A stretch of 64,000 bases of DNA from Methanocrinis alkalitolerans (lineage in GTDB: Archaea; Halobacteriota; Methanosarcinia; Methanotrichales; Methanotrichaceae). A program made the position numbers and the translations under genes. Location: positions 15,532 through 79,531 of the forward strand of contig NZ_JARFPL010000007.1 in the NCBI RefSeq assembly GCF_029167205.1, read 5' to 3'. Position 1 is the first letter of the stretch. The number at the start of each line of letters is the position of its first letter. Below the pieces are notes generated by a model. The model did not search any database, was not told the DNA's origin, and was given only the letters and a program-made list of their open reading frames with translations. Shown here one piece after another: positions 8,680 through 17,056 of the stretch.

Positions 8680-8728
8680 TAGTATCAGCTCATAACCCGG
8701 CCCTGTTAATTCGGATTGAGGTGAGGAG

Positions 8729-9307
8729 ATGGACGAAGACTTCCAAGATGCGGTGAAATTTCACGGTCACTCCTGCCCCGGCATAGCCATAGGCTACCGG
8801 GTGGCCAAGTACGTCAAAGACCATTATGACAGGGCCGAGGACGAGGAGCTGGTGGCGATCGTCGAGAACAGCTCCTGCAGCGTCGACGCAATCCAGCAGC
8901 TTCTGGGCTGCACCTTCGGGAAGGGGAACTTCATCTTCAAGGACCACGGAAAACACGTATACACCTTCTACTCTCGGGACCACGAGAAGGCCCTGCGGAT
9001 CTACTTCAGAGACGTCCTCCCCCGGATCGACCCCGCCGCTATGAAGCGGTTCCTCTCCGGGGATATGTCCCCTGAAGAGAGGGAGAGGTTCATGAAGCTG
9101 CGGGAGGAGGCTACCGACTACATCCTGGCCGCCCCCGACGAGGAGCTGTTGGCGGTCCGGGAGGTCGATATCCCCGCGCCGGAGAAGGCCCGGATCCACC
9201 CCTCCATAGACTGCCAGGAGTGCGGCGAGGCGTTCATGGAGGTGAGGGGTAGGACCGCCGAAGGAAAGATCGTCTGCGAGGAGTGCTACCAGAAGTTTGT
9301 GGTATAG
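8729..9307 (+). CDS. FmdE family protein with C-terminal zinc finger
   Basis: 192 aa. The N-terminal FmdE domain has the signature FHGHSCPGIAIGYR and NSSCSVDAIQQLLGCTFGKGN. A C-terminal treble-clef-like finger has CQECGEAF and CEECYQKF. FmdE was named as a subunit co-purifying with molybdenum formylmethanofuran dehydrogenase, but most members are single genes of unclear role, probably metal-binding. A GAGGTGAGGAG ribosome-binding site precedes ATG 8729. It stands alone between the tnpB element and a convergent hydrolase gene. Confidence 0.88.
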   Translation: MDEDFQDAVKFHGHSCPGIAIGYRVAKYVKDHYDRAEDEELVAIVENSSCSVDAIQQLLGCTFGKGNFIFKDHGKHVYTFYSRDHEKALRIYFRDVLPRIDPAAMKRFLSGDMSPEERERFMKLREEATDYILAAPDEELLAVREVDIPAPEKARIHPSIDCQECGEAFMEVRGRTAEGKIVCEECYQKFVV

Positions 9308-9331
9308 GTCTCCATCTTTTCTTTTTATATT

Positions 9332-10093
9332 CTAAATCTCGATCCTCTGGAGGTCCCGCCCGACCTCCACTCTGGCCTCGTCGCCAAGGGCCGCTCGGAC
9401 GTCCCGGACCATCTCCGCCTCGCGGCCTATCGTCTGGGGGTAGAGGTGGGTGAGGACGATCCTCTTTACGCCAGCGTCCCTGAGGTTCTCACCCAACCAC
9501 TTAGGTGTCGAGTGGTTGGTGACGACGTAAGGCTCGGGGAAGGAGCACTCATGGATGAGAAGGTCAGCGCCCTCCGCCAGCGCCCTCATCGAAGGCGCGG
9601 GCTCGGTATCCCCGGAGTAGACGATCGCCCTCTCGCCCGACTCGATCCGGTATCCTAACGCAGGAAGGCTGTGGACCGCCTCACCCGCCCTGATTTTGAA
9701 GCCCGATAGGGCGAACTCGTCGCCGGGCGCCACGGCGGTGACGGAGACGTCCAGCTCTTCGAGGTAAGGGTAGAGGGACCGGACCTGCTCAAACCATCCT
9801 TCCGTCCCCTCGGGACCATACACCGCCATCCTCCTCTCCCCCAGGAGCCACCGGGCCTTGGCGAGGGGGAGGAGGTCTGAGACGTGGTCGAGGTGGAGGT
9901 GGGTGAGGAGGACGGATCCGATCTCCAGGGGAGAGACCTCCGCCTCTGCGAGCCTCAACAGAACGCCTGCACCGCAGTCGAAGAGAAGGGGTTTCTCGGC
10001 CTTCAACACCAGACCGGCCTGGGCCCGGCCCGAATGGGGTATCCCCACCCCCGTCCCCAGAAGGGTCGCCTCGATCTCCGCAACAATCGCCAT
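9332..10093 (-). CDS. Metallo-beta-lactamase-fold hydrolase (RNase Z-like)
   Basis: 253 aa. The N-terminus MAIVAEIEATLLGTGVGIP leads into the metal motif THLHLDHVSDLLP (HxHxDH). Further ligands are SGDTEP and the late HLYP. This is the layout of the RNase Z/ElaC-like branch of the fold, but the exosite arm typical of true RNase Z is not obvious, so the substrate is uncertain. It is divergent from the S-adenosylhomocysteine hydrolase gene across a short promoter region. Confidence 0.83.
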   Translation of the reverse strand: MAIVAEIEATLLGTGVGIPHSGRAQAGLVLKAEKPLLFDCGAGVLLRLAEAEVSPLEIGSVLLTHLHLDHVSDLLPLAKARWLLGERRMAVYGPEGTEGWFEQVRSLYPYLEELDVSVTAVAPGDEFALSGFKIRAGEAVHSLPALGYRIESGERAIVYSGDTEPAPSMRALAEGADLLIHECSFPEPYVVTNHSTPKWLGENLRDAGVKRIVLTHLYPQTIGREAEMVRDVRAALGDEARVEVGRDLQRIEI

Positions 10094-10149
10094 GGGGATC
10101 TCTTCTGATACTCGAAGGTAGATAGAGGTTCCTCCGATCTTTACCGATC

Positions 10150-10160
10150 GGTTTTAAGTA
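10150..10160 (+). promoter_or_regulatory. TATA box for ahcY
   Basis: GGTTTTAAGTA, with an expected start near 10185, 38 nt before the TTG start of ahcY. A GAGGTG ribosome-binding site lies just before the start. Confidence 0.5.
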
Positions 10161-10222
10161 GATCCAAATAATCAGATCTCAGAAGCGATAATCCGACTGC
10201 AGAATCGATCGAGGTGTGATAC

Positions 10223-11479
10223 TTGAAGGATAACGTCATCAAGGATCCGGAGCTGGCCGTTAAGGGCAAAAAGAGGATTGAGTGGGCTAGAAGGCACATG
10301 CCTGTCCTCCAGAAGATCCGGGAGGAGTACCAGATGGAAAGGCCCCTGGAGGGGGTCAGGGTCGTCGCCTGCCTCCACGTCACCGTCGAGACCGCAAATC
10401 TCCTCTCGACCCTGACGGCCGGAGGGGCCGAGATCGCCGTTGCGGGTTCCAACCCCCTCAGCACCCAGGACGACGTCTCCGCCGCCCTGGCGGAGGATGG
10501 TATGTACGTCTACGCCTTCCACGGCGAGAACGACCAGGAGTACTACGACTGCATCAACAAGGCCCTGGACATACGCCCCAACGTCACCCTCGACGACGGC
10601 GCCGACACCATCGCCACCATCCACCGGGATAGGACGGACCTGGCCGCCGATATCCTCGGGGGATGCGAGGAGACGACGACGGGGGTGATAAGGCTGCGGG
10701 CCCTCGCCGACGCCGGCAAGCTCATGTACCCGGTGATAGCCGTCAACGACGCCGAGACGAAGATGATGTTCGACAACCGGTACGGGACAGGACAGAGCAC
10801 CATTCACGGGATCATGAACGCCACCAACTTCCTCTTCGCCGGCAAGACCGTCGTCATCGGAGGCTACGGCTGGTGTGGCCGCGGCCTTGCCACAAGAGCT
10901 AGGGGGATGGGAGCGAACGTCGTCGTCGTCGAAGTGGAGCCCAGAAAGGCCCTGGAGGCGGCGATGGACGGCTTCCGGGTGATGTCGATGACCGCGGCGG
11001 CGCCCCTGGGCGATCTATTCGTCACCGTCACCGGGAACGTCTCCGTCATCAGAAGAGAGCACGTCGAGCTGATGAAGGACCAGGCGATCGTCGCCAACAG
11101 CGGCCACTTCAACGTTGAGATAGACATCCCCGCCCTGGAGGAGATGGCTTCGGGGATGGCCGAGGTCCAGGAGAACGTCGCCGAGTACAAAATGTCCGAC
11201 GGCCGGAGGATCTATCTCCTGGCTGAAGGCCGACTGATCAACCTCGCCGCAGCCTACGGCCACCCGCCGGAGGTGATGGACATGAGCTTCGCAAACCAGG
11301 CGCTCTGCGTCCGTTACATAGCAGAGAACGGCCCGGATCTCGACCGGAAGGTCTACCCCGTCCCCCCACAGATAGATAAGAGGGTGGCGGCCCTGAAGCT
11401 CGCGGCGATGGGGATCGAGATCGAGTCCCTGACTCCAGAGCAGGAGAAGTACCTCCACAGCTGGGATATGGGGACCTGA
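10223..11479 (+). CDS. ahcY: Adenosylhomocysteinase (S-adenosyl/S-inosyl-homocysteine hydrolase)
   Basis: 418 aa. The NAD-binding Rossmann motif GGYGWCGRG and the substrate-region motifs HVTVETANL, SNPLSTQDD and ETTTGVIRL are typical, and the enzyme ends with the family tail (PEQEKYLHSWD). It removes the product-inhibitor S-adenosylhomocysteine after methyl transfer. In some methanogens the preferred substrate is S-inosylhomocysteine; sequence alone cannot decide. Start is TTG 10223 behind a GAGGTG site. Two methylation- or nucleotide-related genes follow closely. Confidence 0.96.
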   Translation: MKDNVIKDPELAVKGKKRIEWARRHMPVLQKIREEYQMERPLEGVRVVACLHVTVETANLLSTLTAGGAEIAVAGSNPLSTQDDVSAALAEDGMYVYAFHGENDQEYYDCINKALDIRPNVTLDDGADTIATIHRDRTDLAADILGGCEETTTGVIRLRALADAGKLMYPVIAVNDAETKMMFDNRYGTGQSTIHGIMNATNFLFAGKTVVIGGYGWCGRGLATRARGMGANVVVVEVEPRKALEAAMDGFRVMSMTAAAPLGDLFVTVTGNVSVIRREHVELMKDQAIVANSGHFNVEIDIPALEEMASGMAEVQENVAEYKMSDGRRIYLLAEGRLINLAAAYGHPPEVMDMSFANQALCVRYIAENGPDLDRKVYPVPPQIDKRVAALKLAAMGIEIESLTPEQEKYLHSWDMGT

Positions 11480-11498
11480 GGGAGGAGGTGGAGGATAT

Positions 11499-12596
11499 AT
11501 GGACCTGAAGAGAGGTGCGGTGGAAGCGTACCTCCAAAGACTCGCGGGGGAGGACGCCGAACTGGTGGGGATGAGAACCCTGGGCGAGACGATCCCCACT
11601 ACAGAGGACGTCAAAGGGTTCGGCTACGGAAGCCCCGTCCTCCTGGAGTACTCCGCAGGAGGAGTGGCGAGGTCTGCGGTCCTCTCGACGATGCGGGTCC
11701 AGGAGGGGTTCGGCCACGACCACTTCTCCGACCGGGCCCAGGTACTCCTCTGGCAGCACTCCGCCTTCGGGGGCCTCCCGAAGCACGCGAGGTCGATGGA
11801 CGTCGGATACTTCGATGATGGTGGTAGGCTCACATCCTGCGGCAACGCAAGAGAGTTCTTCATCCTGATGGAGAAGATCGACGGGAGAGAGTACTTCTTC
11901 GACCTGGAGCGGGTGAAGGAGGAGGGGGTGATGGACCTGGACATGAGACGGGCCGAGGCCCTATCCACATACCTCGCCGAGATCCATGGCGTAAAGAAGG
12001 ACTCTCCCGCCCTCTACCGTCGGAAGATAAGGGAGACCATCGGCCACGGCGAGTGCATCATGGGTATCCTCGACGACTACCCGGCAGACCCCGATTTCCT
12101 GGAGCCCGGGGAGCTTTCAGCTATCGAGAAGAAGTGCATCGACTGGAGGTGGCGTCTTCGGGATAAGACCGACAGGCTCTGCCAGACCCATGGAGACTTT
12201 CACCCCTGGAACGTGATGTTTCGGTCGGGGACGGAATATTCGGTCCTGGATCGGTCCCGGGGGGAGTGGGGAGAGGCGGCCGACGACGTCACGGCGATGA
12301 CGACCAACTACATCTTCTACTCCGTCCAGAAGAGCCTGAGGCTCGAAGGCGGCCTACAGGCCCTATTCGAACTATTCTTCGAGAACTACCTCGACAAAAC
12401 GGGGGACGAGGAGCTCCTTTCGGTGATCGCCCCCTTCTTCGCCTTCCGGATGGTAGTCGTCGCGAGCCCCACCTGGTACCCCCTCCTCACCGGGGACGTC
12501 AGAAGGGCCCTCTTCAACTTCCTGGAGAACGTCCTCGACGCCGAAGAGTTCGACTACAAGCGGGTCAACAGATACCTGGAACCGTCCCGGATCTGA
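11499..12596 (+). CDS. Aminoglycoside-phosphotransferase-like (APH family) kinase
   Basis: 365 aa. The catalytic loop is QTHGDFHPWNVMF, and the metal-binding region SVLDRSRGEWGEAADDVTAM replaces the usual IDFE-GDP-DLA form. APH-fold kinases phosphorylate small molecules such as choline, homoserine or methylthioribose; the substrate here is unknown. It starts 20 bases after ahcY behind a GGAGGTGGAGG site and ends 1 base before the TrmG10 gene, so the three probably form an operon. Antibiotic resistance is unlikely in this setting. Confidence 0.78.
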   Translation: MDLKRGAVEAYLQRLAGEDAELVGMRTLGETIPTTEDVKGFGYGSPVLLEYSAGGVARSAVLSTMRVQEGFGHDHFSDRAQVLLWQHSAFGGLPKHARSMDVGYFDDGGRLTSCGNAREFFILMEKIDGREYFFDLERVKEEGVMDLDMRRAEALSTYLAEIHGVKKDSPALYRRKIRETIGHGECIMGILDDYPADPDFLEPGELSAIEKKCIDWRWRLRDKTDRLCQTHGDFHPWNVMFRSGTEYSVLDRSRGEWGEAADDVTAMTTNYIFYSVQKSLRLEGGLQALFELFFENYLDKTGDEELLSVIAPFFAFRMVVVASPTWYPLLTGDVRRALFNFLENVLDAEEFDYKRVNRYLEPSRI

Positions 12597-12597
12597 G

Positions 12598-13596
12598 ATG
12601 GCGGCCCGATACGCCTTCGAGCTCTCGGGGGAGCACCCGACGATCCCCAAGAGCGAGGCGCTCTCCCTCCTGGAGGTCACCTCGGCCGGATATGGGATCG
12701 TCTCCGAATCCGCCCGGTGCCTCGTCGTCGAGGCCCGGGACCTGGACCTCTCCCGCCTCGGGGTGAGGATGGCGATGGTCCACCGGATCATCGAAGTCGC
12801 GGCCGAGGCCGAGCCGACTGCAGAAGGCGTCGCCAGGGCCGCCGCAGAGCTCGACCTTCCCGATAGATCCTACAGGGTCAGGGCGAAGCGGCTCGGCGAG
12901 GTTCCCCTCGGAAGCGACGAGGTGGAGAGGATGGTGGGCTCTGTTCTGTGGAAAAGGGGATACAAAGCCGACCTGGCAGACCCCCAGATCGAGATCCGGG
13001 CGATCGTCACCGAAGACCGGGTCCTCCTGGGCAGGGAGGTCGCCCGGACCGACAGGGCCGGGTTTCGGGCCCGGCGCCCCCACCTCAAGCCCTTCTTTTA
13101 CCCAGGGACGATGCTCCCGAAGCTCGCAAGAGCCCTCGTCAACCTCTCCTGCGCCAGAGAGGGCGAGCGGCTCTTCGACCCCTTCGCCGGGACCGGCGGG
13201 TTCCTGGTGGAGGCGGGGCTCATGGGGGTCCGGGGCGTCGGCCTCGACGTCCAGGGGAGGATCGTCCGGGGCGCACAATCAAACCTGGCGGGGCTCGACT
13301 GCACCCTCATCGTCGGGGACGCCATGACCCTCCCCCTCAAGGACAGATCCGTCGAGGCGGCCGTCTCCGACGCCCCCTACGGGAGGTCTGCCCTCATCCA
13401 GGCGGGGTCGCGAGACGAGCTCCTGGCCGGAAGCCTCGCCGAGCTGCGGCGGGTCCTGATCCCCGGCAGGAGGATGGTGTTCGTCGACGACCGGCCCGTC
13501 GGCGAATTGATCGAGGAGGTGGGGTTTGTGGTCCTGGAGGTCCATCGGGAGCGGGTCCACAGGAGCCTGACGAGGCAGATCTATGTCTGCAGGTGA
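12598..13596 (+). CDS. tRNA (guanine(10)-N2)-dimethyltransferase, Trm11/TrmG10 family
   Basis: 332 aa. An N-terminal THUMP-containing region is followed by a Rossmann methyltransferase with motif I FDPFAGTGGFLVEAG (about residue 196) and motif IV SDAPYGRS (about 258). In this family motif IV is usually DPPY; here the first Pro is Ala. The enzyme makes m2G/m2,2G at position 10 of tRNA. Start ATG 12598 follows the previous stop by one base. Confidence 0.88.
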   Translation: MAARYAFELSGEHPTIPKSEALSLLEVTSAGYGIVSESARCLVVEARDLDLSRLGVRMAMVHRIIEVAAEAEPTAEGVARAAAELDLPDRSYRVRAKRLGEVPLGSDEVERMVGSVLWKRGYKADLADPQIEIRAIVTEDRVLLGREVARTDRAGFRARRPHLKPFFYPGTMLPKLARALVNLSCAREGERLFDPFAGTGGFLVEAGLMGVRGVGLDVQGRIVRGAQSNLAGLDCTLIVGDAMTLPLKDRSVEAAVSDAPYGRSALIQAGSRDELLAGSLAELRRVLIPGRRMVFVDDRPVGELIEEVGFVVLEVHRERVHRSLTRQIYVCR

Positions 13597-13618
13597 GTAA
13601 TAAGGGCGGAGGGCTGGC

Positions 13619-13652
13619 GGGCGGCGCGAAAACTACCGGGCTGGCTCCATCC
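13619..13652 (+). repeat. GC-rich dispersed repeat, diverged partial copy
   Basis: Begins GGGCGGCGCG and ends CTGGCTCCATCC, like 15027-15059, with a different middle. Confidence 0.45.
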
Positions 13653-13797
13653 TCCATCTAGGAGCTCCTTCAGCCCGGAATATCGGGCGTGGATCGATGT
13701 AGTAATTCGAAATCTCTTGAGAAGTAATGGAACTGGGTGATTGATGAGGATAAGTCGGAGACTGTGAGCCTCCAACGGTGCATCGCCTCTTGCGGAT

Positions 13798-13932
13798 CTA
13801 TCTATCGGCCAGCCGCTCCAAGAGCTTCTGATGGCTCCTGGTGACCTCCCGGTATTCGTCACGTATCTCCGGGGGCAAGAGGTCCGTTTTGCAACTCTGA
13901 CCCTTCTTCTGCTCTTCAATTTCCGTCTTCAT
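13798..13932 (-). CDS. Possible small protein, 44 aa
   Basis: A short frame from ATG 13932 to TAG 13798 (MKTEIEEQKKGQSCKTDLLP...), also open from ATG 13941. It is charged and helix-prone, with a GAGGATGAGG site before the start, and it looks more like coding sequence than the proline/arginine-rich noise of the other frames. No family recognised; it may be a remnant. It lies in the 573-base gap after TrmG10, which otherwise holds GC-rich repeat sequence. Confidence 0.35.
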   Translation of the reverse strand: MKTEIEEQKKGQSCKTDLLPPEIRDEYREVTRSHQKLLERLADR

Positions 13933-14060
13933 TCTCCTCATCCTCTACTCTGAGCCCCATTTTTATTTAAGTTTATTCTCTGTCGGTCGATGGGACACCG
14001 CGTGGAGGGCGCCATCCCGCCCGGAGGGCGCGGAGCGTCGCACAGCATGGTGGAGGCGCC

Positions 14061-14095
14061 GGGCGGGATCGCGGGGCGGGTGCCGGGCGGCGCGG
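14061..14095 (+). repeat. 35-bp GC-rich dispersed repeat, copy 1
   Basis: Matches 15003-15037 with a single mismatch at the eighth base. The two copies bracket the PIN-like toxin and its antitoxin. Confidence 0.7.
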
Positions 14096-14169
14096 GGCAG
14101 TCCAGGCTAGAAAAATAAGGACGCTCGGTATTCCGTGGCATCCGAGTTGTTGTTTGCAGGCGATATCAA

Positions 14170-14679
14170 CTAGCGACTTTTGTGGCCTGTGTTTTCACCA
14201 GCCAAAGCCAAAATCCTATTCCTAACGCTCTCTGAGAGCCACATGCCAGTATCTCCCAAATGATCTACAAGAGGTTCGATGCTTTCTGTCAGACCCTCAG
14301 ATTTCGCCTCCAGCAAGAATCTGAGCGTTCCCCAGACGTTCAACCCGGCTGCCTGGGCAATCCGCCTCGCTAAAGCGTCGTCCAACAAGACGATTCTGTT
14401 AGGATTCTCTAGGGCCAGGGATATGGCTGCAACTTCTCCAGGGCCCAGTTCCAGCGCGAGCCATTCGGAAGGCGGGGATTTTGGGTCGACGATCTGGATC
14501 CAGGAGTAATCACGCGGACTTGGAACGTCATAGCCTCTGCGCCGACCTTCAGCCAGCTCTATCGCTACCGCCTTTGGGATCCATACCTCGTTGAAGAGCT
14601 TTGGTAACCAAGCCAAAGCGCCTATGCGGTAGAGGTAGAGCAGAGGGGAGGTGTTGCTGATGACCTCAGGCATTAGCAT
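14170..14679 (-). CDS. PIN-like DUF3368 family toxin
   Basis: 169 aa from ATG 14679 (ATG 14673 is possible). N-terminal VISNTSPLLYLYRIGAL and later LGPGEVAAISLALE and VLLDDALARRIA are the DUF3368 pattern, a relative of PIN ribonucleases with acidic active-site residues (the N-terminal Asp of PIN is Asn here, as is common in DUF3368). The start overlaps the end of the UPF0175 gene by 14 bases, the standard toxin-antitoxin coupling. The likely action is RNA cleavage, by analogy only. Confidence 0.82.
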   Translation of the reverse strand: MLMPEVISNTSPLLYLYRIGALAWLPKLFNEVWIPKAVAIELAEGRRRGYDVPSPRDYSWIQIVDPKSPPSEWLALELGPGEVAAISLALENPNRIVLLDDALARRIAQAAGLNVWGTLRFLLEAKSEGLTESIEPLVDHLGDTGMWLSESVRNRILALAGENTGHKSR

Positions 14680-14917
14680 TCTCCAGGTCGCGGAGCTCGG
14701 CTTCGAGAGGGAATACCTTGTAGCGTTCAAGGGTCAGCAGAAACTCGACTCGCGGCATACCGGCGAGCTCCGCAGCTCGTCCCGAGGAGAGCCGACCAAG
14801 CTCATAGAGCTTGACTGCGGCCAAGATCCGAAGCTCACGACCGAAAGCCTTCTCGTCGGTCTTTTCGGACAAGAGCACCTTTTCGGGCACGTCGATTGTA
14901 ATTCTTCGAGCGGCCAT
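14666..14917 (-). CDS. UPF0175 family antitoxin
   Basis: 83 aa. ITIDVPEKV then RELRILAAVKLYELGRLSSGRAAELAGMPRVEFL is the UPF0175 pattern, with a helix-turn-helix-like SGRAAELAG segment. UPF0175 genes are habitually paired with DUF3368 genes. A GGTGA site lies 6 nt before ATG 14917. Probably binds its own promoter and the toxin. Confidence 0.83.
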   Translation of the reverse strand: MAARRITIDVPEKVLLSEKTDEKAFGRELRILAAVKLYELGRLSSGRAAELAGMPRVEFLLTLERYKVFPLEAELRDLENANA

Positions 14918-15002
14918 ATTTCACCCAAATACGATTATTTTCATGGCATAACTTATTTTTCATACGATGATTCTATCGGACTTGGCCAGGCGAAGCCCGC
15001 AC

Positions 15003-15037
15003 GGGCGGTATCGCGGGGCGGGTGCCGGGCGGCGCGG
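15003..15037 (+). repeat. 35-bp GC-rich dispersed repeat, copy 2
   Basis: 34 of 35 bases match 14061-14095. It sits between the two toxin-antitoxin pairs. Confidence 0.7.
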
Positions 15038-15133
15038 AAACCAGGAGCTGGCTCCATCCGGCCAATTTCAGAACGTTAACAGGTACGGTAATTCTGAAAC
15101 AGATCCTATCCGGAGAAGATGGAGATGGAGGGT

Positions 15134-15427
15134 TCAGAGCCGCCCGTACATCTTGTGCGCCTTCTCAATGGTGGTGATGGCGAGGATCGTAACGACCTTC
15201 TCATCATCAGATATCCGATAGAAGACGGTATAGGACCTTCCAACATGGAGGCGATAGAGCTTCTTATGGCCAGAGAGATGGAGCGCCTCCCGGTCGCCCC
15301 TTTCGCCTCCAGGGAAGGGATCGTAGGCGAGAGAAAGACATCGATCAGCCACAAGCCGCCTGCTCTTCTCCGGGAGGGATCGGAGAAACTCCAGGGCCTT
15401 CTCCTCGATCAGCAGCTGGTAGGTCAA
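15134..15427 (-). CDS. RelE/ParE-type toxin
   Basis: 97 aa. IEEKALEFLRSLPEKSRRLVADRCLSL, then LSGHKKLYRLHVGRSYTVFYRISDDEKVVTILAI, is the RelE/ParE fold pattern with the terminal beta-strands. RelE proteins cleave mRNA on ribosomes; ParE proteins poison gyrase; the exact type is unclear. Start TTG 15427 overlaps the TGA stop of the antitoxin, so translation is coupled. Confidence 0.83.
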   Translation of the reverse strand: MTYQLLIEEKALEFLRSLPEKSRRLVADRCLSLAYDPFPGGERGDREALHLSGHKKLYRLHVGRSYTVFYRISDDEKVVTILAITTIEKAHKMYGRL

Positions 15428-15615
15428 AGCCGAAGCTCCACGAAGCTTCCCTCCCTCTCGATCCTCTCCATATCGAGGAAGAGCCGCCGCTCCTTCTCGT
15501 GCTCGATCATCTCTGCGAGGAGGCCCGCGAAGGTCTCTCCCGGCCTCTTGAGGTCTGATAAATCCTCCCAGACCTCCCGGGTCACCGGAATCCTCTTATC
15601 GGCCGCTTCGCCCAT
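15424..15615 (-). CDS. Antitoxin-like protein upstream of RelE/ParE toxin
   Basis: 63 aa from ATG 15615 (MGEAADKRIPVTREVWEDLSDL, then KRPGETFAGLLAEMIEHEKERRLF). It resembles the small ribbon-helix-helix/VapB-like antitoxins of methanogens that start with a TREVWEDLSDLKRPGET-type core. An upstream extension to 15723 reads as low-complexity and is unlikely. No clear ribosome-binding site; it may be leaderless. Confidence 0.72.
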   Translation of the reverse strand: MGEAADKRIPVTREVWEDLSDLKRPGETFAGLLAEMIEHEKERRLFLDMERIEREGSFVELRL

Positions 15616-15817
15616 GTAAATGCTGTAAGGGCTGTAAGGGCTTATAGGTTGCGGGTCGAGGGGCGCGGCCAGGCGGGCTCCATTCGGGGTATTGCGTTTC
15701 GTAAAAGGAGAGGGGGGGTTCATATGTGGGCGTTATTCTCCAAATCGGGGGAAGTCCGCGAGGGCGGAGCCTTCTGCACGGGGTACGCGTAGTTTTTTGT
15801 CGCTCAAGCACAGAGGC

Positions 15818-15851
15818 AGCTGGCTTTCGATGTGGACATCTTGAGCCAGCT
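15818..15851. other. Strong imperfect hairpin downstream of the AT-rich gene
   Basis: AGCTGGCT (15818-15825) pairs with AGCCAGCT (15844-15851), and GATGT (15829-15833) with ACATC (15836-15840). T-rich DNA follows on the plus side. It may terminate transcription or mark the edge of the inserted AT-rich gene. Confidence 0.4.
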
Positions 15852-15886
15852 CTTCATATGAATTAATACTATTATATATTTATATT

Positions 15887-17056
15887 TTAAAACTCTGCTA
15901 CGGCAGGAGATAGATATCTCCCAGGCAAATTTTTAATAAATTCTTCATCTGATAAATTCTGTGATGATGTCTTAGTTACGTCTTCTCTGCTTGCTCGAAT
16001 CATACCAAAATAGTTATCTTTTCCATTTTCTTTTCGGAAAAATGAAAGACTATAATGCCGGACTTCCGTTTTCGAATTAGATAACGTTACAAGTATGCTT
16101 CGTGACCACCTGTAAATAAAAGCTCTTGTCAGAGCATCAGAATCTATATATGGAATAATAATATTAAAATGGCAACTTCCGGATTCTTTAACCCAAGGTG
16201 CGCTTTTTAATACTGGTTTATCGTTTAAATCCCTAGATGTCCAAGAACTTTTTAATAATAGATCTTCAGATCGGTCCAACGAAACAACACCAATGCTTTC
16301 TAGTCTTTCAATGATTATCATAGTTTCCATTTTCAGTTTTTGTTCGCTCCAAATTACAGTTTTCTCTTCAATTTTCGTTGCTCTATCTTCATTTTCGCTC
16401 ATCAATTTGCTCTCAATTTGTTTTCGAACATCAAATGCCAGTGTGAGAAGCGATTTAATTTGTAATAAGGCTACTACGGATGATGTACAAATAAATACAA
16501 TCGCGCTATTCTCAGTTAATATCCAAAATCGTGTATTAGATCCGAAGCTAAGCAATATCGGATAACAGATAATAACGAGGAATAACATCGATACCCTAAC
16601 CCATCCTTCAAATCCAGCATTTCTTATTTTTCTTAGGCTCTGCCTAAACGCACCATAATTTTTTGGAATATATTTGGCGGAGAAAATAGTCGCAATGTAA
16701 CCTTGTTCAGCAGTAGCTCTTAGAAGATCTACCAAAAATACAATAGCGAAAATCCAAAAAGCCACGCTTATCAACTTGATCGATCCGATTATCGCGAAAA
16801 GGCTAACAACGCTAGCGCCTACTAATAAATCCAAGAGAATTTTGCCATTTGCCACCAACAAATCTTCTAAAAGGGTACGTGTATGTTCTAGCCTTGAAAA
16901 TCCTTTCTGCAGCCAATATATTAGAGCCGCATATACAAGTCCAAGCAATGTGCCAGTAACTGGCAACATAATCTTACCCAAATCATTTAGATTAATTGAA
17001 TCGAGTATGGTTGGATTTAAAATTAAATAATAAATATGTGCTATTTCGCTACACAT
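15887..17056 (-). CDS. Multi-pass membrane protein of unknown function, AT-rich
   Basis: 389 aa. About five membrane segments lie in the first 215 residues (for example MLPVTGTLLGLVYAALIYWL, ILLDLLVGASVVSLFAIIG, FWIFAIVFLVDLL, VSMLFLVIICYPILLSF, ALLQIKSLLTLAF), followed by a soluble domain of about 170 residues. I do not recognise a family. Composition and codons are strongly AT-rich, unlike every neighbour, which points to recent acquisition. The ATG directly follows the stop of apgM. It closes the toxin-antitoxin island. Confidence 0.7.
   Translation of the reverse strand: MCSEIAHIYYLILNPTILDSINLNDLGKIMLPVTGTLLGLVYAALIYWLQKGFSRLEHTRTLLEDLLVANGKILLDLLVGASVVSLFAIIGSIKLISVAFWIFAIVFLVDLLRATAEQGYIATIFSAKYIPKNYGAFRQSLRKIRNAGFEGWVRVSMLFLVIICYPILLSFGSNTRFWILTENSAIVFICTSSVVALLQIKSLLTLAFDVRKQIESKLMSENEDRATKIEEKTVIWSEQKLKMETMIIIERLESIGVVSLDRSEDLLLKSSWTSRDLNDKPVLKSAPWVKESGSCHFNIIIPYIDSDALTRAFIYRWSRSILVTLSNSKTEVRHYSLSFFRKENGKDNYFGMIRASREDVTKTSSQNLSDEEFIKNLPGRYLSPAVAEF

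Noticed and set aside
11499..12596. Antibiotic-resistance phosphotransferase
   Set aside because: The fold is shared by many small-molecule kinases and the operon context with ahcY and TrmG10 suggests metabolism.
13581..13919. 112-codon minus-strand frame after TrmG10
   Set aside because: Arg/Ser-rich noise; the overlapping 44-aa frame at 13798-13932 is more protein-like and has a ribosome-binding site.
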